Source: Sipunculus nudus
Lineage: Eukaryota; Annelida; Sipuncula; Golfingiida; Sipunculidae
DNA: 64,000 bases
Assembly: GCA_026874595.1 (NCBI GenBank)
Contig: CM049308.1
Location: forward strand, 51,903,624 to 51,967,623
Reading direction: 5' to 3'
The position numbers were made by a program, and so were the translations under genes. Below are positions 57,081-64,000 of this stretch, one piece after another. How positions within the stretch are numbered: the stretch's first letter is position 1; each line of letters starts with the position of its first letter. The notes below the pieces were generated by a model, which had not been told where the DNA came from, did no database searches, and worked only from the letters and a program-made list of their open reading frames with translations.

Positions 57081-58980
57081 AACACTATGACAAGAACTGA
57101 TTCATCAGACAGTAGACCGCTACTCTAAGGAAACACATTCATCAGTTATCACCGAGAATCAACATTTACAATGAAAAAAACACACACATCTTGGACTTTC
57201 CTAATGGTTCTAAATATTCAAGTAAAAAAATTATATTTACCTACAATATAAATTCTCAATATATTTACTCAATTGTTCTTTTCAGATATTCTTCAGATAT
57301 CTAATAAATGTCCTTTTTTTTATACACACTTCTCTAAAACTCCTCTTCTCTAGCTGTACACATAACATAGTTCAGCAAATCAAATACATATTCAACTTCT
57401 GTATTCATACCTTGTAATTTATACTCCACAGTTATATTACTTATAAACTGAGAAATAATATATGTAATAAAAGCTGTCATTCAAACATTTGTTCCTGATT
57501 GAATTCTATTATTTTATTTACCTCCTTACAACACTAAGATTAATTATATTATGTATCTATTGCTCCCTCAGTTTTCCCACTTTCCTTTTACCCCCTGTTC
57601 ATTTATTTTAAACACACAAATTTTATCCTATCTCTTGCATACCTCCCACCAATCTCTTCATCAAACAAACCAACATTGTCTATTATAATGTACATAAGGT
57701 ATGATTTAATTTATGTTCTATGAAATCTTATTAAATCATTGGTGTAAACTTTGGAAATCATTAATGTGACTGATTTCCAAACCATGAACCTAACCAAACA
57801 TACAGTAACATCAATCGATCAACTGCATGATAAATTGAAAACTAAAGGACAGATTTCTTTCATATCATGCATATTTATATTTTTAAGTTAAAAAATATTT
57901 TTTTAATTTCAATTTTTAAATAATTTTTTGTTTTGTCTTCTGCAGAATACAGGTGGCTCCACGTTGTGTCGTTTTCTTGGTTTCGTACCTTGTAATACCC
58001 AACCATTGCCACTTCACAGCACTGTGAGCATAATAATTTGAAAACTAATGGACAAATTTCTTTCATATCATGTATATACACATGGGTTACGGAATGAGAT
58101 ATATTTCAATTTGGATCATGACCTCTCCTATGAGAGTGACCTTTTCCTCAAATATGCCCTCAAGGCTGTCGTCTGCTCATGTGTCATTTTTTGTACCAGT
58201 ACTTATGAATGGATGATTTTATGAACTCAGCTGGTAAAATCAGGAGTGGATTTTATTTCTGTTTTGCGAGGTTAGTTTATTATTATAATGAATATGCATA
58301 AAGTTAATATACAATTTACATGTTTGCAGAAATATGTATTGAAGTAATTATATCCAACTATTAATTTAAATTGTATTCACTGCTGTGATCCCCTCTAAAA
58401 ATCTGAAATTGGATCCTCAGTCAAAATGTTCAATACATGTTTTACTGTAATTATAAGCTTGTTGAGAGTTTTCAGTTTAGTGTTAATATGCCCAAAATGG
58501 TGCTAAAAAGAGATAGAACTGTACATTTATAATGTACTGAAAATTTTACAGGATCCAATATTTTCTTATAAAAAAATTCATTTTTAGCGATTCAGAATAT
58601 TATATTTAGCGATTCAGAATATTATAAAGTATTACACAATGTATAAATTTTAATATAATGTATATACAGTCCGAAATATATATATTCGGGAAAAACAGAG
58701 AGCCTTCAAAATGAACTATGTATGTGATATGTGAAATATAGTGAAAAACAATTACAAGTCCAGAATGCTAAAATCATTATCAACGACATTCAGGGGTAGG
58801 GTAAACTGATAGCTATAACAACAGAATTTATAATTTTCTGTGCATCCACATGCTTCATCTAATTTTGCAAGCTGAATTCCTTATTATTTGTTGTAAATCG
58901 TGATACTAATGAGATATGAATGTATCTATGGTGCACATGAAGTACAAGACATTTAAATATTTGTTTTCTCTGTCGGTATT
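57081..58980. other. non-coding stretch with two small direct repeats
   Basis: A segment of about 38 bp (ATTTCTTTCATATCATG within it) occurs at about 57837 and 58038. AGCGATTCAGAATATTATA is tandemly repeated at about 58587 and 58609. No gene recognised. Confidence 0.4.
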
Positions 58981-58983
58981 ACA

Positions 58984-59841
58984 GACTCGGGTCCACATGC
59001 AGGTCTGTTCAAGCTGGATTTGCATGACGGAAAGGGCTTACATAAAATCCTGTACATCTCTCCCTGTGTCATGGACAGTGGGCTACCAGCCAATTCAAGA
59101 ACACCGGCAAAAAACATTAAATATAGTGGAGGAAACGAAACTACACCAAGCATTGGGGAGGTAAAGTCATAAAAGCACACACCCGTATAAATTCTCCCCA
59201 GTGAAACAGCAAGACAAACCGAGTTTAGAATAACTCATGGAGTCCCTATATGTCTGTTGTCCATATACATGTGCTTTTCGATATGCTTTTCCTGATGTTA
59301 CAGCTGATTACTCAGTTCAGGATGATCTCAACATTGGCTGCAGTGTTGAGTTTGAGACATCTTCAGCCATTGTTCCACCTTTAGATCAGCTGTGTGTATT
59401 ACACACAGACTCATTTGAAAACTACATGACTGAGCTTTCAGATGGTGATGTTGCTACTATTGAAGAAACAACCAGGTATCACGCTGATGACCCTGTTTGG
59501 TTAGAGCAGCGAATTGGTAAAAAAAATGGGTCTACAGAAAATAGATGTTTTACAGAAGCTAAGAAGTTAGAAGCAGGTGATGTTGGTTACATTTCAAATT
59601 GTACTTGGACAAGATAACTCCGGACCAAAGTATTCCAGGCATTAGATATGGTAAGGAAACGCAGCAAGTTGCCCTAACCTGCTATGTTAATAATATGAGA
59701 AACGGAGGCATTGAGGTAGGAACATGTGGCTTATTTGATCATCCCAAATACGTAAATGCAGTAGCCAGTCCAGACGCTATTGTCACATGTAAATGCTGTG
59801 ACACTTGTCTGCTGGAAATAAAATGCACATTCAGTATATAG
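58984..59841 (+). pseudogene. SWIM-type/YqaJ nuclease gene fragment
   Basis: A first exon-like block (58984-59160), after TTACAG and ending at GAG|GTAAAG, reads RAYIKSCTSLPVSWTVGYQP, as expected just after the zinc-binding SWIM motif. The main block (59237-59617, then shifted from 59599) reads TRYHADDPVWLEQRIGK, GIRYGKETQQVALTCYV, GLFDHPKYVNAVASPDA and LLEIKC. This is the YqaJ viral-recombinase-type nuclease fold; the catalytic Asp (SPDA) and the E-x-K pair (LEIKC) are present. YqaJ proteins are exonucleases, and in animals they often sit in transposon-derived multi-copy genes. A frame break near 59605 and a premature stop after EIKCTFSI make this copy non-functional. Confidence 0.65.
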
Positions 59842-59849
59842 CAGAGGTC

Positions 59850-60205
59850 ACCCGGGCATTCGACACTGTTAACCTCTCTTTTCCTGTCTTTCGGCTGTAT
59901 GCAGATTGTTTCTCCCGCATGGCCGGCCGGCCAGTTTCATCACTTTCGGCTATAGTCTAACGCTCCGTGGTCTGTTTGACGTAACACATTTTTTTTCTAG
60001 ACGCCTAATGGGCAGCTGCTACCGCGTTTCTGCTGGAGTAAACATTTAAATAACCAGTTGGCAACCGAGTTTCATGGGGATGCTTTAAAGTGTTAAAACA
60101 GGTTCTGATTACTATTGATTTGGCATTAAAAAAAAAAAGGGGGGGGGGGGGAGATGCACTGAATATACCTGGTTGTATTCTGTGGGGGACTGACACTGAC
60201 AAGGG
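59850..60205. other. spacer, no gene seen
   Basis: Contains an A-run followed by a G-run (60126-60150). No recognised motif. Confidence 0.35.
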
Positions 60206-60209
60206 ATAG

Positions 60210-60512
60210 GTGTGGGTGATAAAGCCATTCTCTGAGAATGTCTGTCACGGGCATCAGAATTGGACAGAATTGAACAATATGGGTCAGCTGATGCAAATCT
60301 CACACTTATGCCATAACAAGAGGTGCATTAACCTGGCCCACCTGGTACCTGAAGCCAATATCGTGGACATAGACCCCCTCGTACCCGAATCCAACATCGT
60401 TAACCTCGCCCACCTGGAACCTGAAGCGAATATCGTTAACATGGACCGGATGATTTGTGCTGGACAGAGGATGTGTGCACAGAGCGCCGTGATCCATCCT
60501 GCAAACTTTTAG
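60210..60512 (+). CDS. His-Me finger (HNH-type) endonuclease fragment with duplicated motif
   Basis: The frame contains MQISHLCHNKRCINLAHL, the zinc-binding and catalytic loop of His-Me finger endonucleases (SHLCHNxxCxNPxHL), where His and Asn act in DNA cleavage. In the family this is followed once by xxExxxxNxxR and C..C zinc ligands. Here the segment HLVPEANIV, PLVPESNIV, HLEPEANIV is present three times before MDRMICAGQRMC, so a short coding unit has been amplified in place. The N-terminal part of the nuclease is missing. The end lies at an in-frame TAG (60510-60512). It could be an exon of a longer gene; the next coding-like segment is at 60830. Confidence 0.5.
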   Translation: MWVIKPFSENVCHGHQNWTELNNMGQLMQISHLCHNKRCINLAHLVPEANIVDIDPLVPESNIVNLAHLEPEANIVNMDRMICAGQRMCAQSAVIHPANF

Positions 60513-60829
60513 GTACGAAAAATGACAATTTTTAAAAAGGTTATTTTAATAATAAAATTGGAAGAAAACATTGTATTTCAGTTAATATACTCCTTTCTTG
60601 ATGATTTTTAATTAATTTGCATATTTATGCAATAAATTAAAACTCAAATTATAAAATAAATGTTTTAAAATAATTGTTGACTCAGGAAAGATAGGTATAG
60701 AAACATTGTTTGGACGTCAATTGACAGTTATTCATATACGCAAAAAATGGTGTATTTTATATTTCAAACAGTTCATCTAGTTGGATTAATGAACTCGGTA
60801 TTTATTAAGCCTTTATTTCTCAACACTTG

Positions 60830-60950
60830 CAGATTCTTTTACTGTGTACACTTGGAGGGTTCGACTGTGGGGACGCAGTCAGAAAAATCATGAGGAGATT
60901 GGGCACTAAAAAGATATGGTCTGCTTTTCGTACGAAAGGGAGAATAATAA
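60830..60950 (+). CDS. short exon-like block, possibly DUF4806-type
   Basis: After CTTGCAG the frame reads ILLLCTLGGFDCGDAVRKIM and RRLGTKKIWSAFRTKGR. A glycine pair, an amphipathic helix and a final F..KGR resemble DUF4806-like C-termini. I cannot confirm this without a profile search. No donor or further exon is certain. Confidence 0.3.
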
Positions 60951-60959
60951 TCAGTAGGA

Positions 60960-62859
60960 TTTTTCATTCATATTTTTATCTCAGCTAAGAGCAAGGTCAT
61001 ATGTGATAATGTCCAAGTTTTGAACATTTTTTTATCTGATCATACATTTACCTGGCAATTGATATACAGTTCTTTATTATATTAATATAGTATACTTTTT
61101 ATACTGTCTTAGAAGGGACATGTTATGGTATACCCACAGTCCGTCCATCCAAATGTCATGGTTTAGTATAGCCGTGGTAATTTTTCAGGGCTTCTCATGA
61201 GACTATAACTTTTTTGGGGTTTCCAGAACCATACTTCAGATACACAAACAAGCTAAGAGCAGGACACTGGGGAGGAGGTAGCCTATGGTGTTATCAGATT
61301 AAAATTAAAAGGACCTGACAGTGGTGCTCGAGGATAATGAACTATTTTGTAGAAAAGGATCACAAAAATGCTAAGAAGACGTAGAGGTTATATGATCAGA
61401 AAAAAGTACACTTTTACAGTTTTTTTTCTTTTGATAAAATATTTATTTCTTAAGAACTATTTTATTTTTTTGTGTAGTTTGTGGTCATTTGTCAAATAAC
61501 TCAAAAGTGAATTTGTCGTATGGAGATGATTTTAATTTATGTAAAAAAATATTTACACATTCAAATAGTAATATCTATCCTCCATAATATGGATAATATG
61601 GAAAATCAGGATTATATATGCATTAGTGTATTTTTAATTTATATATTTCAATTTACCCGGAATATATATCCTGTTAATGTTAAGAGCATAAGTATTTGAG
61701 ATTGTGAAAATATGCTCTTGTTGTATACAATATAACGGACACATTAAAAAATAACAAAAATGTAACACTCATCATAGATAACAAGATCGCATGTCCATGT
61801 GTAAAGATTTATTGGGCCCGCCATGGTTTCGAAATGTTTCAGAACTTTACATGTTAATGTTATGTTCTGCACCCATATGGCCATATTACCATATTTCTTA
61901 CAGTTTTAAAAGTGGAAAGTCGAATGTTCCTTGAATTTTTCGTCCACGCCTATCAATAAATCCTTTAACCAAAATGTCCCCAATATTAGTGCTTGGGATA
62001 GAGTATAATCTCTAACTATACACACAAAAGTGCCTTGCTTGCAACAATGTTCTAAAGGCATTACGCGCTGAGAGATCGGATACCTCATGGAAGTCTACAA
62101 TCTAGAGACGACGCAAAACAAGTGTTTGTACAAAGAAAGGTTCTGGTAACCTTTGTGCGTCAAAAAATGTGCCAGTTCCACATTTTCCTCCAAAGTCAAG
62201 TCGGACCCGCGACACCTCCCTTGACAAAGCTTTTGTGGATTTTAGTGTTTAAACGTTACATATTTCCAGAGTGTATAGATAGATGCAGTTTAACTGTCAT
62301 CCCTGGTGCATGGAAGAGCGCAACACACACTGCGGTCGCTCTGTTGATGTGAATTTTGGCGTGGTTGTAATGTGTATATGGACTTCATTTTTGGCAGGGA
62401 TATACACTTGTTGCCGGTCGTTTTGAGGATCTTAAAATTGAAGCAGAAAGATAAGTAGTTTTTTATAGTTTTAATATTAAAAATTTCATTGTACTTGGCT
62501 TTGGCCTTTCATACTTTCATACTAGGGGTATTACCTGATTACATAACGCTTTGGCAGTGGTCGGTGGACCATAAACATAACACCAGGTCTCTCGGTTTCG
62601 GGTTTTCGTGTGAGCTACACAGGGTCTTGAGAACAAAGCACCATTGAACTCCAGTCCCTGCCGGGCAGTATTAACTGTGTTACATTGACTGGGTTTCTGA
62701 TATATGATATTTCTCAGAAATGAAAGTAAAATTGTGATATGAATTGCAAATCCAAAAGACAAAGATCAGTAATATCCAGTTCTTCCTCTGCATGTCCAAA
62801 TAGCCCGCCAAGAGTTAAAAAAATCATCTGATAAACCAGACAAACCAAAGTGTAAAAAA
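60960..62859. other. no gene seen; probably includes the LINE 5' leader
   Basis: Short open frames only. The last few hundred bases before 62860 may be the 5' untranslated part of the following LINE; I see no promoter motif that proves it. Confidence 0.3.
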
Positions 62860-63555
62860 ATGGCAAGTGTGTCCAAGGAAACCTTAAAGAAAATGCTTGA
62901 AGAGCTAGAAAAGAAAATTGTTAGACAAGTTACTGAGAAATATGAAAGAACAGTAGGACATTTGGAATCAAAGGTACCTACTCTAGGACATGAAAACGCA
63001 GAAATCAAAACTGAAATAGTTAAACTCTCAGATAAATAACAGCTCTAGATGAACAGTGTTATAAGACAGCCACTGAGGCTTTTGTTGCAAAGAAAAGGGC
63101 TATTGAACTAGAACAGTATTCTAGAAAATCTGTCAGATTATTTGGTTTACCTCAGTGAACAAAGCACAAATGGTTCAAAAGACTGCACAGAATTGGTGCA
63201 AAAGCTTTTTAAAGAAAAACTGAGGTTTGACCTGGATACAACAATTGTTGATGTTGCACATAGGGTAGGCAGACATCAAAGAGACAGTAAACCCAGGGCC
63301 ATGTTGGTCAAATTTGTCAGAAGGGCTGTCAAAGGTTCAGTCATGAGAGAACGCAGGAAATTAAAAGGTACAGAAATTTTCATGACTGATGACTTATGTA
63401 AAGAGTTGTATCAACTCTATAACAGGGCAAAAAACAATCCCATGGTCAAAGATGCATGGACCTGGAATGGTAAAGTCTTCTTGAAAGATATGAAAGGTAA
63501 TGTGAGAGAAATAAAATATGGTGAATCATTTAAAGATTTACGTTCATCTGAATAA
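62860..63555 (+). pseudogene. LINE ORF1 protein (L1/Tx1-like), coiled coil plus RRM
   Basis: From ATG 62860 the frame reads MASVSKETLKKMLEELEKK, then a long heptad-rich helix to KLSDK and a stop. After a one-base shift it gives ALDEQCYKTATEAFVAKKRA and IELEQYSRKSVRLFGLP. Another shift leads into the 137-codon block with LVQKLFKEKLRFDLDTTI, AHRVGRHQRDSKPRAMLVKF, RRKLKGTEIFMTDDL and AWTWNGKVFLKD. This is the coiled coil, RRM and C-terminal domain order of L1-type ORF1 proteins, which bind the element's RNA. Two frameshifts make it non-functional. Confidence 0.75.
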
Positions 63556-63750
63556 ATATACATGGTAGTTATACAGTCTGGCAAATAAATGACCCAACAA
63601 TTATGATGTTCAATGTTTTATGTCTTACATGTATTTATATTGATAAGGCCTTGTACTTTGATCTGCTGAGCGACCGAAGGGAAAACAAACCTCATTTTGA
63701 TAACCTTAAATACCCCATATTTTTGACAGAATTAACACTTTACATGCAAC

Positions 63751-64000
63751 ATGGCAGATACATACAATTTCAGGTCCTCTTTGAAAAGGAGAGGAATGAG
63801 AGGTTATGTTAAAAGGAGACACATACATAATTGGTTAGTAAAACATAATGCATATCATGGAATTAGTTTCTTACAAGAATGTCATTGCATAAAACAAGAT
63901 GAATAAATGGTCTAAACAGTGGCGAGGTAAAATGTATCTATCTCATGGGTGCACCAAATCATATGGAGTATCTATACTTGTTGGTGAAACGTTGCATTTA
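63751..64000 (+). pseudogene. LINE ORF2, start of endonuclease domain, cut by the window end
   Basis: From ATG 63751: MADTYNFRSSLKRRGMRG, then KRRHIHNWLVKHNA, GISFLQECHC. After a one-base shift near 63903 it continues KWSKQWRGKMYLSHG and SYGVSILVGE. This is the N-terminal part of the APE-type endonuclease of L1/Tx1 elements, including the catalytic Glu of the LQE motif. It follows the ORF1 at 62860-63555 by about 195 bp on the same strand, so both belong to one LINE copy that extends beyond the window. Confidence 0.7.

Overview
This window looks like eukaryotic, AT-rich, repeat-dominated DNA, most likely from a mollusc (probably a bivalve). The pointers are interrupted coding units with GT..AG boundaries, long (TA)n and (TA)n(GA)n microsatellites, and several families of T-run-targeting elements with internal tandem monomers that resemble the 'pearl'/Helentron elements described in bivalves. 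That assignment is an inference. I see no confident host single-copy gene, rRNA or tRNA gene; almost everything that can be interpreted is mobile-element sequence at different stages of decay.

The centrepiece is a CACTA-like (CMC superfamily) DNA transposon at 18296-29044. It has about 40-bp inverted termini beginning CACTG, a 2-bp flanking duplication (TG), subterminal GCGTAAAATnACGC-type palindromes, a Tnp2-type transposase exon (18670-20243), a co-oriented eight-exon gene with a partial SAM domain (20623-25459) and a further spliced reading frame (26582 to about 28250). A second element of the same class, 30158-41059, has weaker CACTS termini, a TA flanking duplication and a dense AAACATGTTT-type subterminal array. 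It keeps only two exons that may correspond to the SAM gene and has been filled by later insertions, namely five Helentron-like copies, one related palindrome-bounded element and a SINE with a 14-bp target duplication.

Left arm (1-18295): LINE endonuclease fragment (about 745-990), an unrecognised 120-residue frame (2885-3247), two decayed transposase-type genes on the minus strand (7536-8965 and 9875-10475), nested Helentron-like elements (10451-14650) and a broken Ulp1-like protease with a PHD-like tail (16911-18122, minus) beside the CACTA terminus.

Right arm (41060-64000): mostly non-coding sequence to 47 kb, a Helentron-like element with seven about 175-bp monomers (48269-49604), a possible solo LTR (50429-51244), a chimera of a transposon-type protein fragment and a LINE reverse transcriptase (52538-54089), a hAT-like fragment, a three-copy 165-bp tandem repeat ahead of a decayed coiled-coil frame (55835-57080), a decayed SWIM/YqaJ nuclease gene (58984-59841), a His-Me finger endonuclease fragment with a duplicated motif (60210-60512), and the 5' half of a LINE running off the window end (62860-64000).

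Functionally, the window records repeated invasion. CACTA-type cut-and-paste elements carried their own accessory genes, Helentron-like elements inserted into T-runs, and LINE/SINE copies came in by retrotransposition.
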